Positions 18,206-27,808 of a DNA stretch of 64,000 nt are shown here, in pieces. Below the pieces are notes generated by a model, which made no database searches, had not been told where the DNA came from, and saw nothing but the letters and a program-made list of their open reading frames with translations. Position 1 is the first letter of the stretch; each line of letters opens with the position of its first letter. The stretch is taken from NCBI RefSeq assembly GCF_024584515.1, contig NZ_CP102173.1:744001-808000 (forward strand), written 5' to 3'. The stretch comes from Aeromicrobium wangtongii (GTDB lineage Bacteria > Actinomycetota > Actinomycetes > Propionibacteriales > Nocardioidaceae). The position numbers were made by a program, and so were the translations under genes.

Positions 18206-18982
18206 ATGAAAATTGTTGTCGCTGTGAAGTATGTCCCCGACGCGACGGCTGACCGGACCTTCAGCGCCGATAACACCGTCGATCGTGTTGGTGTCGACGG
18301 TTTGCTGTCAGAGCTCGATGAGTATGCGGTGGAGCAGGCGCTCCAGATCGTCGAGGCCGGCGACGGTGACGTCACCGTGCTGACCGTCGGTCCTGAGCAG
18401 GCTGCTGATGCGGTGCGCAAGGCCCTGCAGATGGGTGCGGACGCCGGCGTCCACGTGCAGGACGACGCGATCCACGGATCCGATGCGTTCGCGACCTCGC
18501 TGGTCCTGGCCAAGGCGATCGAGAAGCTCGACTACGACCTCGTCGTGTTCGGCATGGCGTCGACCGATGCGGGTATGGGTGTCGTTCCGACGCTGGTGGC
18601 CGAGCGTCTGGGTCTGCCGGCTGTCACGTACGCCAACGAGATCACGGTTGACAGCGACACGGTCAAGATCGTCCGCGACGGTGATGTCGCCACGCAGGAG
18701 ATCGAGGCCACCGGCAAGCTCGTGCTGTCGGTCACCGACCAGACCGGCGAGGCTCGTTACCCGTCGTTCAAGGGCATCATGGCTGCCAAGAAGAAGGACG
18801 TCCAGGAGTGGACGCTGGAGGACCTGGGCATCGACGCCGGTTCCGTCGGCCTGGACAACGCCTGGACGAAGGTCGAGTCCTTCGAGCCCCGCCCGCCGCG
18901 CACCGCCGGCGAGATCGTGACCGACGAGGGAGACGGCGGCGCCAAGCTCGTCGAGTTCCTCGCCTCCAAGAAGTTCGTCTGA
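18206..18982 (+). CDS. etfB: Electron transfer flavoprotein, beta subunit
   Basis: 258 residues, normal EtfB length. ATG 18206 is preceded by GGAGAG. N-terminal MKIVVAVKYVPD and the AMP/FAD-side segment (VFGMASTDAGMGVVPTLVAERLGLP near 111-135) are typical. With EtfA it collects electrons from acyl-CoA dehydrogenases and passes them to ETF-quinone oxidoreductase. Its position in a cluster with six acyl-CoA dehydrogenase subunits suggests a dedicated ETF. By eye its codon use is more G/C-biased at third positions than that of its neighbours, like chromosomal actinobacterial genes, so the pair may have been recruited separately. Confidence 0.95.
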   Translation: MKIVVAVKYVPDATADRTFSADNTVDRVGVDGLLSELDEYAVEQALQIVEAGDGDVTVLTVGPEQAADAVRKALQMGADAGVHVQDDAIHGSDAFATSLVLAKAIEKLDYDLVVFGMASTDAGMGVVPTLVAERLGLPAVTYANEITVDSDTVKIVRDGDVATQEIEATGKLVLSVTDQTGEARYPSFKGIMAAKKKDVQEWTLEDLGIDAGSVGLDNAWTKVESFEPRPPRTAGEIVTDEGDGGAKLVEFLASKKFV

Positions 18983-19010
18983 GAAGACTCGACGGAAAAA
19001 GGGATTTGAC

Positions 19011-19958
19011 ATGACTGAAGTACTCGTACTGATCGACGCCGTCGACGGCAAGGTCACCAAGCCGTCGCTCGAGCTGCTCACGATCGCCCGCCGCATCGGC
19101 GAGCCGTCCGCGATCGTCTTCGGAGCAGCTGACAACGGCGTCCTTGCCGAGTACGGCGCCGAGAAGATCTACACCTTCGACGACGCCGCGTTCGGTGAGT
19201 ACCTCGTGGGCCCCAAGGCCGAGGCCCTCGCGCAGCTGGTCTCCGAGAAGTCCCCGGCCGCGGTGCTGGTCGGCGCTTCGACCGAGGGCAAGGAGATCGC
19301 TGCTCGGGTCGCGCTCAAGACCGAGTCGGGTCTGATCACCGACGCGGTCGACGTGCAGGTCGATGCTGGCACCGTCACCACGACCCAGTCGGTCTTCGCC
19401 GGCAACTTCACGGTCCAGGCGCAGGTCAGCCAGGGCACGCCGGTCATCGCGGTCAAGCCAAACTCTGCTGCCCCCGAGGCCGTTGCCGGTGCCGGTGCGG
19501 TCGAGGCCGTGACGGTCAGCATCTCCGATGCTGCCAAGGGCGCGAAGATCACCTCGTCGAAGGAGAAGGCCGCTTCGGGTCGTCCCGAGCTGACCGAGGC
19601 CGCGATCGTGGTCTCGGGTGGCCGTGGCACCGCCGGTGACTTCACCGATGTCGAGGCGTTCGCCGATTCTCTCGGTGCGGCTGTGGGCGCAAGCCGTGCG
19701 GCGGTCGACTCCGGCTGGTACCCGCACTCGTTCCAGGTTGGTCAGACCGGCAAGACGGTCTCGCCGCAGCTGTACGTCGCCAACGGCATCTCGGGTGCGA
19801 TCCAGCACCGCGCCGGCATGCAGACGTCCAAGACGATCGTCGCGGTCAACAAGGACGACGAGGCGCCGATCTTCGAGCTCGTCGACTTCGGTGTCGTCGG
19901 AGACCTCAAGGCCGTCCTGCCCCAGGCCACCGCCGAGGTCGCCAAGCGCAAAGGCTGA
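19011..19958 (+). CDS. etfA: Electron transfer flavoprotein, alpha subunit
   Basis: 315 residues, complete. It starts at ATG 19011, 28 bp after etfB. The N-terminal domain ([18 protein letters not shown]) is followed by the C-terminal FAD-binding domain with VVSGGRG near residue 201-207, [11 protein letters not shown] near 226-236, and the signature [20 protein letters not shown] near 249-268. It forms the ETF heterodimer with EtfB. No terminator is obvious after it; the next promoter begins 34 bp later. Confidence 0.95.
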   Translation: MTEVLVLIDAVDGKVTKPSLELLTIARRIGEPSAIVFGAADNGVLAEYGAEKIYTFDDAAFGEYLVGPKAEALAQLVSEKSPAAVLVGASTEGKEIAARVALKTESGLITDAVDVQVDAGTVTTTQSVFAGNFTVQAQVSQGTPVIAVKPNSAAPEAVAGAGAVEAVTVSISDAAKGAKITSSKEKAASGRPELTEAAIVVSGGRGTAGDFTDVEAFADSLGAAVGASRAAVDSGWYPHSFQVGQTGKTVSPQLYVANGISGAIQHRAGMQTSKTIVAVNKDDEAPIFELVDFGVVGDLKAVLPQATAEVAKRKG

Positions 19959-19991
19959 ATCGATGGTGAAAGCCGCAGGACGAGGCGCACG

Positions 19992-20021
19992 TTGACTATC
20001 CAGTCTATTATTGCTATAATA
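19992..20021 (+). promoter_or_regulatory. Strong promoter with island operator (site 3)
   Basis: TTGACT (19992-19997), 17 bp, TATAAT (20015-20020) is a near-consensus sigma70 promoter. The perfect dyad TATTAT-TGCT-ATAATA covers 20006-20021, so the bound regulator would cover the -10 and exclude RNA polymerase. It should drive the long operon from 20171, with a ~145-base leader. Confidence 0.75.
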
Positions 20022-20125
20022 CATATAACGTGCGAATAGTCAGAGGCTCCGCAAGAGCGAAATTTTGAGTGGAACGACAGGCCGACTGTTCCACCGTCGC
20101 GAGCGCTACCGCCATGACATGGCAC

Positions 20126-20141
20126 TAAGAATGCTATAATA
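20126..20141. promoter_or_regulatory. Second island operator before the first acyl-CoA dehydrogenase (site 4)
   Basis: TAAGAA-TGCT-ATAATA: right half perfect, left half degenerate, also readable as CTATAATAG. It lies 30 bp before the start codon and ~120 bp from site 3. It may be a second promoter (TATAAT at 20135) or an auxiliary operator. Confidence 0.5.
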
Positions 20142-20170
20142 GTGCATGTTGGGCACGAGGAGGAGTTGCT

Positions 20171-21319
20171 GTGTTGATGCAGACCGAAGCCGGCGAGTTG
20201 CGGACGAAATTGCGGGCGATGATCGATGAGCGTCTCCCCGCAGACTTCGTCGGCTCGTTCACGGGAGATTCGAAAGACCTGGCCACTGCGGAGGACTTCT
20301 GTCGGCAGCTGGCGGAAGACAAACTGCTGTGCATGGCATGGCCCGAGGCGTACGGTGGCCAGGACGCCGGTCCGTGGCTTCAGACCATCGTGCGCGAGGA
20401 GATGTGGGCACATTTCGAACCCCGAGGCGCGCAGTATATGGGCGTCAACTGGGTGGGGCCGGTCATCATGCGACACGGCACGGAGGAGCAGAAGAGTGAG
20501 CACCTTCCGAGGATCAGCGCCGGAGAAGTGATTTGGTGCCAAGGATTCAGTGAGCCCGAAGCGGGATCGGATTTGTCTGGCCTTCGAACCACCGCGACGC
20601 CCGACGGCGACGGATACCGCATCAATGGTCAGAAGGTGTGGACGTCTTACGCGTCCATCGCCGGCTGGTGCTTCCTGTTGGCCCGCACCGAACGCAATCC
20701 TGCTGATCTGCGTTCTGGAATCACTGTTTTTCTCGTCAAGACTGACTCGCCTGGATTCTCGGTTCGACCTCTCGACTCGCTTGTGGGTCACATGCATCTG
20801 AATGAGGTCTTCTTCTCTGATGTGTACGTGCCAGCCTCGCAGGTGCTCGGTGAGGTCGGCCAGGGCTGGCGCATCGTCATGGAGGTCTTGGCGTACGAGA
20901 GGCTCGGTATCGCGAGATACTCCAAATGCGATCGTCTCCTCGCCGAGGTGCGGACGCATCTCGGCGAGGAGTGGAATGACGTGCCGTCAGGCCTTCGTGA
21001 GCGATGGGTGCGAGCACTGGTCAGAACGAGACAGTCTCGGCTCCTGGCCTACCGGGTAGTCGCCGCGCAGGCGGCGGGTCATGTAGACCCGGCCGACGTC
21101 GCGGCTTATCGCATAGCTGTCACTGTGCTCGACCAGGAGGTGTCGGAGATTCTCACTGAGATCGTCGGGCCCAAGGCGCTGTCGCCTGGCCTGACCGAAA
21201 GTAAACTCGTCCGAGCGGTCGAGGACCACTGGAGATACGCGCTTGCGGGAACCGTGTCGTCAGGAACCATCGAGATGCAGCGCCGGGCTTTGGCGCGGGC
21301 AATCCTGGCCCCCGCATGA
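20171..21319 (+). CDS. Acyl-CoA dehydrogenase, large (FAD-loop) subunit of a heteromeric enzyme
   Basis: 382 residues from GTG 20171 (ATG 20177 is an alternative), with GAGGAGGAG upstream. The acyl-CoA dehydrogenase FAD/substrate motif [17 protein letters not shown] lies near residue 123-139 and GQKVWTSYA near 156-164. It lacks the R-x-QFG-x-(P/S)-(I/L) motif that completes the FAD site. That motif is carried by the following 315-residue gene (4-bp overlap). Such split pairs are known from alpha2beta2 acyl-CoA dehydrogenases of steroid side-chain breakdown (FadE26-27, FadE28-29 type). First gene of a long operon. Confidence 0.82.
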   Translation: MLMQTEAGELRTKLRAMIDERLPADFVGSFTGDSKDLATAEDFCRQLAEDKLLCMAWPEAYGGQDAGPWLQTIVREEMWAHFEPRGAQYMGVNWVGPVIMRHGTEEQKSEHLPRISAGEVIWCQGFSEPEAGSDLSGLRTTATPDGDGYRINGQKVWTSYASIAGWCFLLARTERNPADLRSGITVFLVKTDSPGFSVRPLDSLVGHMHLNEVFFSDVYVPASQVLGEVGQGWRIVMEVLAYERLGIARYSKCDRLLAEVRTHLGEEWNDVPSGLRERWVRALVRTRQSRLLAYRVVAAQAAGHVDPADVAAYRIAVTVLDQEVSEILTEIVGPKALSPGLTESKLVRAVEDHWRYALAGTVSSGTIEMQRRALARAILAPA

Positions 21320-22263
21320 GGACACAGCTCCCCCACGAAGGGGTGGACTTCGGTGACGCCATGTCATCCGCACTGCGACGTGCGGGCGGCACCGACCTCG
21401 TCAAGCGTGCAGTCACCGAGCCAACGGTGCGGACCGTCGAGATTCCGGCCCTGCTTGAGCGGGCTGGTCTCGGTGACATCAATCCGTATAGCGGTGACAT
21501 CAATGAGATCGCTGCGGCGGCCTATGCCTGCCGAGCGGCTGGCGCGGTCGCGCTTCCCTTTCCGATTGTTGGACAGCTCGCAGGCGCCCAGTCGGCCTTG
21601 GGTCTCGTGCTCGTCTCGCGGACGCAGCCGGTCGTCGACCATGTTGACCTGATGACCGGGTGGCAGGCTGTCGACCGGTTCGGCAGCAGAACTGACGTCG
21701 TCGGTGCTGTGGAGTCCGCGAGGACGATCAGCGCACCGTTTGCAGGCATCGCTAAGACGACGACCTGGTCCGAGGGCGAGATCAGCCCAGTTCTCGTCTA
21801 CTTGGTCCTCGAATGCTGGTCCGTTTTGGGCAGTCTGGAGTCTGCCCTTGCGCTCTCGGTCCAGCACGCAAAGGACCGAGTTCAGTTCGGGTCACCTCTG
21901 TCGCGCTACCAAGCCATCCAATTCCAGATTGCGGACGCGTATGTCGAACTGGGCGGTCTTGAGGTCATTGTCGAGCAGGCTGTCGCCTCGTATGCATCTC
22001 ACGGTGCGCAGAGCCTGACCGACATCGTGGCCGCCAGGGTCGCCATGCTCGAGGCGGCTGAGAAGTGCCTGCGTGTGGCCCACCAGATTCACGGCGCAGT
22101 CGGCTTCACGGACGAGCACGATCTCGCGTGGCTGAGTCGGCACGGTCACATCGCCCGCCGCTCGCCCCTTGGTGTGTCGGGCACCCTCGCCTGGGCAGCT
22201 GAGTCGATCGAACGGCACGGATTCGATGGCTTGTTCCCCGTGATGGGCGCCGGGCGTGAGTGA
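21316..22263 (+). CDS. Acyl-CoA dehydrogenase, small (QFG) subunit of a heteromeric enzyme
   Basis: 315 residues; ATG 21316 overlaps the previous stop. The N-terminal half is short and lacks the WCQG motif. The C-terminal half has KDRVQFGSPLSRYQAIQFQ near residues 183-201 and the late segment HQIHGAVGFTDEHDL near 257-271. The complementarity to the 20171 gene (FAD loop there, QFG here) suggests one alpha2beta2 enzyme with fewer active sites than subunits. It probably dehydrogenates a bulky CoA thioester. Which subunit carries the catalytic glutamate should be settled by alignment. Confidence 0.8.
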   Translation: MRTQLPHEGVDFGDAMSSALRRAGGTDLVKRAVTEPTVRTVEIPALLERAGLGDINPYSGDINEIAAAAYACRAAGAVALPFPIVGQLAGAQSALGLVLVSRTQPVVDHVDLMTGWQAVDRFGSRTDVVGAVESARTISAPFAGIAKTTTWSEGEISPVLVYLVLECWSVLGSLESALALSVQHAKDRVQFGSPLSRYQAIQFQIADAYVELGGLEVIVEQAVASYASHGAQSLTDIVAARVAMLEAAEKCLRVAHQIHGAVGFTDEHDLAWLSRHGHIARRSPLGVSGTLAWAAESIERHGFDGLFPVMGAGRE

Positions 22264-23488
22264 GACGGGGTGGCGTCACGCCAACGACTTGCTGGATGAC
22301 CTTTTCCCTTTGAGGGAGAGTGCAGCCGCCACTGCTCTCCGGGGTGAGTTCAGGGCCTGGCTGAAGGCCAATCTCACCGGTCGGTTTACCCCACTGATAG
22401 GCCGGGGCGGTGCGTGGGATGAGGAGAATTTCTCGCTGAATGTCGAGTGGGAGCGTCATCTCGCAGCCGAGGGGTGGGCTTGCATTACCTGGCCCAAGGA
22501 ATTTGGGGGGCGCTCGGCCGGAGCGGCCGAGCTGTTCGCGTATCGCGACGAGTACTTCCGAGCGGGCGCTCCGGAGCGGGTGAACTTCCTGGCGGAGGAC
22601 CTCGTGGGCCCTACCCTCATGAAGCACGGCACGCCCGAGCAGATCGACCGATTCCTGCCGCCAATGCAGCGGGCGGAGGAGATGTGGTGTCAGGGGTACT
22701 CCGAGCCGGATGCTGGTTCGGACCTCGCGAACATCCGGACCCGCGCACGCCTCCAGGGCGATACATGGGTCATCGACGGCCAAAAGACATGGACGAGCCT
22801 TGCCGCCAGAAGTGACTGGTGCTTCGCGCTGGTTCGCACTGAGCAGGGTTCCGCGCGGCGCGCGGGGTTGTCGTACCTGCTGATCCCCATGGATCAGCCT
22901 GGCATCGAGGTGAGGCCCATTCGGCAAATGACCGGCTCCGCCGAGTTTGCCGAGGTATTTTTCGACGGGGCGGTCACGTCGGCGGAGAATGTCGTGGGTG
23001 CTGTTGGCGAGGGCTGGTCGGTAGCGATGGCGACACTCGGGTTTGAGCGCGATTGGTTCATGAGCCGCTACTTTCGGTTCGCTCGAGATCTCGCGGTGAC
23101 CGTGGACTACGTACGAAATACGCTCGGCGACCCGCGGGCCTTCGAGGAGCGGATTGTCCGGTCGTTTACCGAGCTCGCAGCCTTTAGAGCAATTGGCCTG
23201 CAGACCTTGGCTGCGCACGAAGCAGGGGAGTCAACGTCGCCGCTCACGTCGCTGACGAAGCTTTTCGGGAGCAGTTGGCACCGCGATCTAGGTGAACTGT
23301 CCTTCAGTGTCCTCGGTGCTGCTGGCGCGCAGACGCATGATCAGAACACCGTTGAGCACGCGCTTCAGCGCACATTCCTGTACAGCCGCGCGGAGCCCAT
23401 CTTCGCGGGGACCAACGAGATCCAGCGCAATATCATCGCTCGGCGGATGCTCGAGCTGCCGTCCAGCACAGCGGGGAGCCGATCATGA
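22256..23488 (+). CDS. Acyl-CoA dehydrogenase, large (FAD-loop) subunit
   Basis: 410 residues from GTG 22256, overlapping the previous gene by 8 bp. It carries WCQGYSEPDAGSDLANIRT near residue 142-158, GQKTWTSLA near 175-183, and the C-terminal AEPIFAGTNEIQRNIIARRM near 381-400, but no RxQFG motif. Like 20171 and 29556 it belongs to the large type of split acyl-CoA dehydrogenase. Its natural partner may be the small-type subunit at 25899, three genes downstream, or the adjacent 21316 subunit. It is followed by an enoyl-CoA hydratase with a 4-bp overlap, consistent with consecutive beta-oxidation steps. Confidence 0.8.
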   Translation: MSETGWRHANDLLDDLFPLRESAAATALRGEFRAWLKANLTGRFTPLIGRGGAWDEENFSLNVEWERHLAAEGWACITWPKEFGGRSAGAAELFAYRDEYFRAGAPERVNFLAEDLVGPTLMKHGTPEQIDRFLPPMQRAEEMWCQGYSEPDAGSDLANIRTRARLQGDTWVIDGQKTWTSLAARSDWCFALVRTEQGSARRAGLSYLLIPMDQPGIEVRPIRQMTGSAEFAEVFFDGAVTSAENVVGAVGEGWSVAMATLGFERDWFMSRYFRFARDLAVTVDYVRNTLGDPRAFEERIVRSFTELAAFRAIGLQTLAAHEAGESTSPLTSLTKLFGSSWHRDLGELSFSVLGAAGAQTHDQNTVEHALQRTFLYSRAEPIFAGTNEIQRNIIARRMLELPSSTAGSRS

Positions 23489-24282
23489 ATGACACACCAG
23501 TTGTCAGCACCATCGTTGAGGGGGGCGTCGCGACAGTCACGTTCTCGAGGCCTCCGGTTAATGCCGTTGATCGCGCGGCATACGGTGCGATCCGTGACGC
23601 ATTTCGTGAATTCACCGATCGCACCGACGTCAAAGTCGTAATCTTCACAGCCACCGGCGACCGTGCGTTCATGGCTGGCGCCGACGTGAAAGAGCAGCAC
23701 CGGCTCGCGGTTGAGGGTCCTGGTTCGCTGCCCGTGAGTGATCGCCTCGATCGCGGGCGACTTGTCCGCGACTCGCTCTGGTCGCTGCGGGATTGCCCCG
23801 TACCGGTGATCGTGGCCATGAATGGTCCCGCGATCGGCGCGGGCCTCGCCTACGTGGCGATGGCCGACATCGTTGTCGCTGCAGAGGGGACGACACTAGC
23901 TGCCACAGAGATTGACGTCGGGATGCTGGGGGCCACAGCACATATGAGCCGGCTCGTTGGTCCGTTCCGGACGCGGGAACTGTTTTACACGGCGAGCCAT
24001 GTTTCGGTGGACGAACTAGCCGCGCGTGGCACCGTGAGCCGCGTCGTCCCGCGTCAGCAGCTGCTCGCGGCAGCCAACGAGATCGCCGCCGAGATCGCAC
24101 AGAAAAGCCCACTGGCCATCCGGCTGGCCAAGGAGTCGATGAATCGTACGGAAGGCCTCGCTTTGGAGGACGCCTACCGGCTTGAACAGGATTACACGAA
24201 CCGGCTCCGCCAGTTCGAGGATTCGGCCGAAGCGCAGCGCGCTTTCGTCGAAAAGACCGAACCAGACTGGAAGTGGATCTAA
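23485..24282 (+). CDS. Enoyl-CoA hydratase (crotonase family)
   Basis: 265 residues; ATG 23485 overlaps the previous stop. The oxyanion-hole segments AFMAGADVK near residue 63-71 and MNGPAIGAGLAY near 112-123 are present. Both hydratase glutamates appear kept: one in ATEIDVG (about 146) and one in RELFYTA (about 166), so it should hydrate a trans-2-enoyl-CoA to the 3-hydroxyacyl-CoA. Of the three crotonase genes in the island this is the only one with the classical pair. It lies between acyl-CoA dehydrogenase and acyl-CoA synthetase genes in one operon. Confidence 0.85.
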   Translation: MNDTPVVSTIVEGGVATVTFSRPPVNAVDRAAYGAIRDAFREFTDRTDVKVVIFTATGDRAFMAGADVKEQHRLAVEGPGSLPVSDRLDRGRLVRDSLWSLRDCPVPVIVAMNGPAIGAGLAYVAMADIVVAAEGTTLAATEIDVGMLGATAHMSRLVGPFRTRELFYTASHVSVDELAARGTVSRVVPRQQLLAAANEIAAEIAQKSPLAIRLAKESMNRTEGLALEDAYRLEQDYTNRLRQFEDSAEAQRAFVEKTEPDWKWI

Positions 24283-25902
24283 ATGGTTGCGCTTACTGCG
24301 ACGGCACTCAATCCGCTGACCGATCACTATGCGCAGACCGGCGCGATTGGCAGCACTCTGGTCTGGGAATTGCTGCGCGATCTCGCTGAGACCAACCCCA
24401 ATGATCTGGCGATTGTCGATGGTGATGTCCGCCTTACCTTCGCGGAGTACTGGTATCGCGTTGAGTCGCTTGCTGTCTCGTTGACGTCGTTGGGTGTTGG
24501 CCCGGGCACGTGCGTTGTCTACCAGCTACCCAATTGGTGGGAGCACCTGGTGGCCCATCTGGCCATCGTGCGTGCAGGCTCGGTGGCGGTCCCTGTCGTG
24601 ACTATGTTCCGCGAGCACGAACTGCGGCACATCTTCGCCGAACTTGAACCGTCATGCGTCATCGTGGCAGGGCAGGCGAGTGACATCTCCCCGGCTGCCG
24701 TCGCACGGCGTTCGTTGGCCGACGCCGGACACGACTGTCCCTTGGTGGTGGTACGACCGCTTGAGGTTGACGGACTCGACTTCGCTGACCTGCTGGCCGC
24801 GGCGCCGGATCCATCCGTGATCGCTCCGCCTGCGTCGCCCTCGGATGTGTGCGCGGTCATCTACACCTCGGGCTCGACAGGGTCACCCAAGGGGGTACTC
24901 CACACCCATCAAACGCTGCTGTGCGACGCAAAGTCACGGATTGATGACTTCGGCATTACGAGCGCCGACGTCATTTTCATGCCCTCGTCTTTGGCGCACA
25001 TCGCCGGACTGTCCTACGGGGCGCACCTGCCGCTCCTGGCAGCGCTGCCGACCATCGTTGTCGATCGCTGGTCGCCAGTCGACGCAGTAGAACTGATCGA
25101 GCGTCACCAGGCGACGATCATGAATGGCGCACCCCTGATGCTCAGGGGCTTGACCGAGGAATACGGCCGATCCGGGCAGAAAAGCCGTCTGCGGGTGTTC
25201 GCCTGCGGAGGCGCTGACGTCTCCGAGCAGTTGGTTCATGACGCCGCGAGAGTGCTCGGGAGCTTTGTGACGCGCGCCTACGGCTGTAGCGAAATTCCGA
25301 CTTTGACCTGGGGAGGTCTGAAAGACGATCCCGCGCGGGTAGCCAGCACGGATGGTCGCGCGATCGGCGCGGTCGAGCTTCGTGTGGTGTCGGACGACGG
25401 CTCTATCCTCGGCGTCGACGAGGTAGGCGAATGCGAAGCCATCGGACCGGAGCGGTGCGTGGGCTACGTGGACCCGGACCTCAATTCGGAGTTGTTCACG
25501 GCCGACGGGTGGGTCCGGACCGGCGACCTGGTATCGATCGACGCTGACGGCTACTTGACCGTCCGCGGTCGTAAGAAGGACATCATCGTGCGCGCGGGGG
25601 AGAACATCAGCGCTCGGGAAATCGAGCTGTTGCTGCTTGACCACCCGGATGTCGAGGACACAGCGGTCGTACCCATCCCAGATGAGCGTCTTGGTGAGAA
25701 GGCCTGTGCGTTCGTCGTGTTGGGGGAGGGGCGGCGCCTCGAACTGGACGATGTGAAGCAGTACTTTGCGGCGCAGGGGGTGGCCAAGATCAAGTGGCCC
25801 GAGTCGCTGCGTGTCGTCGGCGCGCTCCCACGCACTGGGTTCGGCAAGGTCGACAAGCCCCAGCTGCGAAGCATGCTGGCGAAGGAGAATGCGGACCGAT
25901 GA
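24283..25902 (+). CDS. Acyl-CoA synthetase (AMP-forming, FadD-like)
   Basis: 539 residues; ATG 24283 directly follows the hydratase stop. ANL superfamily: P-loop YTSGSTGSPKGVLHTH near residues 194-209, AYGCSEIPT near 332-340, the adenylation motif DGWVRTGD near 408-415, GRKKDIIVRAGENIS near 429-443 and the C-terminal lysine in TGFGKVDKPQL. It should activate a carboxylic acid to its CoA thioester through an acyl-AMP. It resembles cyclohexanecarboxylate/short-chain type synthetases in layout, but the acid pocket cannot be read. It overlaps the next acyl-CoA dehydrogenase gene by 4 bp. A second synthetase is at 49460. Confidence 0.87.
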   Translation: MVALTATALNPLTDHYAQTGAIGSTLVWELLRDLAETNPNDLAIVDGDVRLTFAEYWYRVESLAVSLTSLGVGPGTCVVYQLPNWWEHLVAHLAIVRAGSVAVPVVTMFREHELRHIFAELEPSCVIVAGQASDISPAAVARRSLADAGHDCPLVVVRPLEVDGLDFADLLAAAPDPSVIAPPASPSDVCAVIYTSGSTGSPKGVLHTHQTLLCDAKSRIDDFGITSADVIFMPSSLAHIAGLSYGAHLPLLAALPTIVVDRWSPVDAVELIERHQATIMNGAPLMLRGLTEEYGRSGQKSRLRVFACGGADVSEQLVHDAARVLGSFVTRAYGCSEIPTLTWGGLKDDPARVASTDGRAIGAVELRVVSDDGSILGVDEVGECEAIGPERCVGYVDPDLNSELFTADGWVRTGDLVSIDADGYLTVRGRKKDIIVRAGENISAREIELLLLDHPDVEDTAVVPIPDERLGEKACAFVVLGEGRRLELDDVKQYFAAQGVAKIKWPESLRVVGALPRTGFGKVDKPQLRSMLAKENADR

Positions 25903-26990
25903 CGCTCACCGATGAACAGTATGAGTTGCAAGCAATCACCCGGGACGTTCTTCAGCCTTATGCGCCGGGTGGAGGATCCTGGTCGGCCGAAGGGTTGTCT
26001 GCTGAAGATTCGTCCGCCATCTGGAAGCTCCTCACTGAACAGTTGGGCATCGGGGGGCTCGGCACCGCTGAGCGCGACGGTGGCGTCGGCGGCACCCTCG
26101 TGGACCAGCTCGTCGTGATGGAGGAGCTCGGCAGAGCACTCGTCCACGTGCCCTTCCTCGCGTCATCGGTCGTCAGCGCCCACGTGCTTCAGGAGGGTTC
26201 GAACGCTTTCGCACGAGAGCTGCAGGTCGCGATCAGCGCGGGACGCGTCGTGGCTACGACCTTGAACCCCGCGGATACGACCGTGCAGACGGCCGGACCC
26301 GAAGAGGCAGCCGTGAGCGGCCACCTGGACATGGTTCTCGACGCGGATCTCGCCGATTGGATTCTCGTGCCGTCCGGCCCAGATGACCCGGAAACTCTCT
26401 GGGCCATCGATACGCGTAAGAGGGGCGTCACTATCCGCGCACGCGATGGCATCGACCGAGGCTGGTCTGTGCAGAACGTCGATCTTCGGGGCGCAGCAGC
26501 GCGAAGAGTCCGGCTTTCAGTCTCCGCGCACACAGCGCTGAAGGATGCGGTGGCCCTGCGCGACCTGGCAGCCGCGGCAGAGGCTGTAGGAATCGCACAG
26601 GGCGCACTGTCCCACACACTCATGTATGTCAAGCAACGCCGGCAGTTCGGCCAGCCGATCGGTTCGTTCCAGGCCGTGCAGCACTCCTGTGCGGACATGT
26701 TGGTGTCGGTTGAGTCCTCCCGCGTACTCATCAAGGAAGCCGCCGTCGCTTTTCCGAGTTCAACTGGGCACCGCGAACTGCTCGCATCGACGAGTGCGAC
26801 GTATGCCATGGACGCTGCGCAGGCGGTGTGCGGTGCCGCGATTCACTTGCACGGAGGTATCGGCTTTACGTGGGAGCATTGGGCACACCGATACTTCAAG
26901 CGAGTCGCGGCACTTCGGTCGATGACGACCCCCCGGACGCGTCACCATTGCCGAATTGTCGATGCGCTACTCGGGGGAGCGGGATCATGA
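25899..26990 (+). CDS. Acyl-CoA dehydrogenase, small (QFG) subunit
   Basis: 363 residues from ATG 25899, which overlaps the synthetase stop; the frame is open further upstream inside the synthetase gene, but MTLTDEQYELQ is a normal family start. It has the small-type layout: no WCQG FAD loop, a C-terminal RRQFGQPIGSFQAVQHSCAD near residues 247-264, and HLHGGIGFTWEHWAHRYFKR near 317-336. It is expected to pair with a large-type subunit, most simply 22256. It overlaps the thioesterase start by 4 bp. Confidence 0.82.
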   Translation: MTLTDEQYELQAITRDVLQPYAPGGGSWSAEGLSAEDSSAIWKLLTEQLGIGGLGTAERDGGVGGTLVDQLVVMEELGRALVHVPFLASSVVSAHVLQEGSNAFARELQVAISAGRVVATTLNPADTTVQTAGPEEAAVSGHLDMVLDADLADWILVPSGPDDPETLWAIDTRKRGVTIRARDGIDRGWSVQNVDLRGAAARRVRLSVSAHTALKDAVALRDLAAAAEAVGIAQGALSHTLMYVKQRRQFGQPIGSFQAVQHSCADMLVSVESSRVLIKEAAVAFPSSTGHRELLASTSATYAMDAAQAVCGAAIHLHGGIGFTWEHWAHRYFKRVAALRSMTTPRTRHHCRIVDALLGGAGS

Positions 26991-27808
26991 CCGAGACGTG
27001 GTCGCAAGTCTTTCCGACGGTCAAGGTGGACGACGAGTTCGTGGCAAGCGCGCCGCTGCGCGCAGACGGAAGTCCACGAAGCTTCGGTGGCCATCTGACT
27101 GCGATCGCGGTCTCCGCTGCCGGACAACGATTCGCCTCTCACCTGCCCCACTCGGTGCACGGCTACTATCTGCGGCCCGTCTTGTCAGGAAGCGAGATCG
27201 CGGGACGGCTGGTTGTTCTCGGCGAGGGACGGCAAGTCTCACGGTGTCAGGTCACTCTGAGCGTTAGTGGAAAGCTCGTCTACGTGGCGGTAGTCTCCCT
27301 GCACGCACCACAAGAGATCGCTACGTCCGACTCCGATCAGCTCGTTGTGCCGGCGGTCCCGTCGCCGAGTGAAACTGAGCCGCTTGAGCTCTTTCCAACG
27401 GCGGCGACAGCGGCATGGTTCGAGCAGCGCCCGGTAAGCGCCGAACCGATGCGGATCTGGGTTCGATCGGCCCAGCCACTTCCTGCCGACCCGTGGACGT
27501 CATACGCCGCGATCGCGAGCATGACTGACATCGGCCTGGTTCGGGCTGCGGATCCGGCTGCTGCTCAGGATGTGAGCGATGAACACGGCCAGCCGGAGGG
27601 CGTGACCCTCGAGCACGCGCTCTGGTTCCACCAGAGGCCTGACGCCGCAAGTTGGAATCTACTCGACGCAACCGGCATCCGTAGCAGCGACGGCCGCGCC
27701 CTCGCGCAAGGGCGTCTGTGGTCACAAGACGGCACGCTGTCCGCGACGTTCGTGCAGGACGTGCTTGCGCGTCCTGCCAAGAGCCAAACGATGAAAGGTG
27801 CGAAATGA
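26987..27808 (+). CDS. Acyl-CoA thioesterase II-like (TesB) protein
   Basis: 273 residues from ATG 26987 (ATGA overlap). Double-hotdog TesB-type: an FGGHLTAIAVSAAGQ segment near residues 35-49, HGYYLRPV near 60-67, and the C-terminal VTLEHALWFHQRPDAASWNL (the TesB SLDHAMWFH-like motif) near 205-224 followed by GRALAQGRLW. It hydrolyses acyl-CoA to acid and CoA. In this operon it may release a CoA-bound intermediate or free CoA from dead-end products. Start codon and length agree with the family. Confidence 0.83.
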   Translation: MTETWSQVFPTVKVDDEFVASAPLRADGSPRSFGGHLTAIAVSAAGQRFASHLPHSVHGYYLRPVLSGSEIAGRLVVLGEGRQVSRCQVTLSVSGKLVYVAVVSLHAPQEIATSDSDQLVVPAVPSPSETEPLELFPTAATAAWFEQRPVSAEPMRIWVRSAQPLPADPWTSYAAIASMTDIGLVRAADPAAAQDVSDEHGQPEGVTLEHALWFHQRPDAASWNLLDATGIRSSDGRALAQGRLWSQDGTLSATFVQDVLARPAKSQTMKGAK

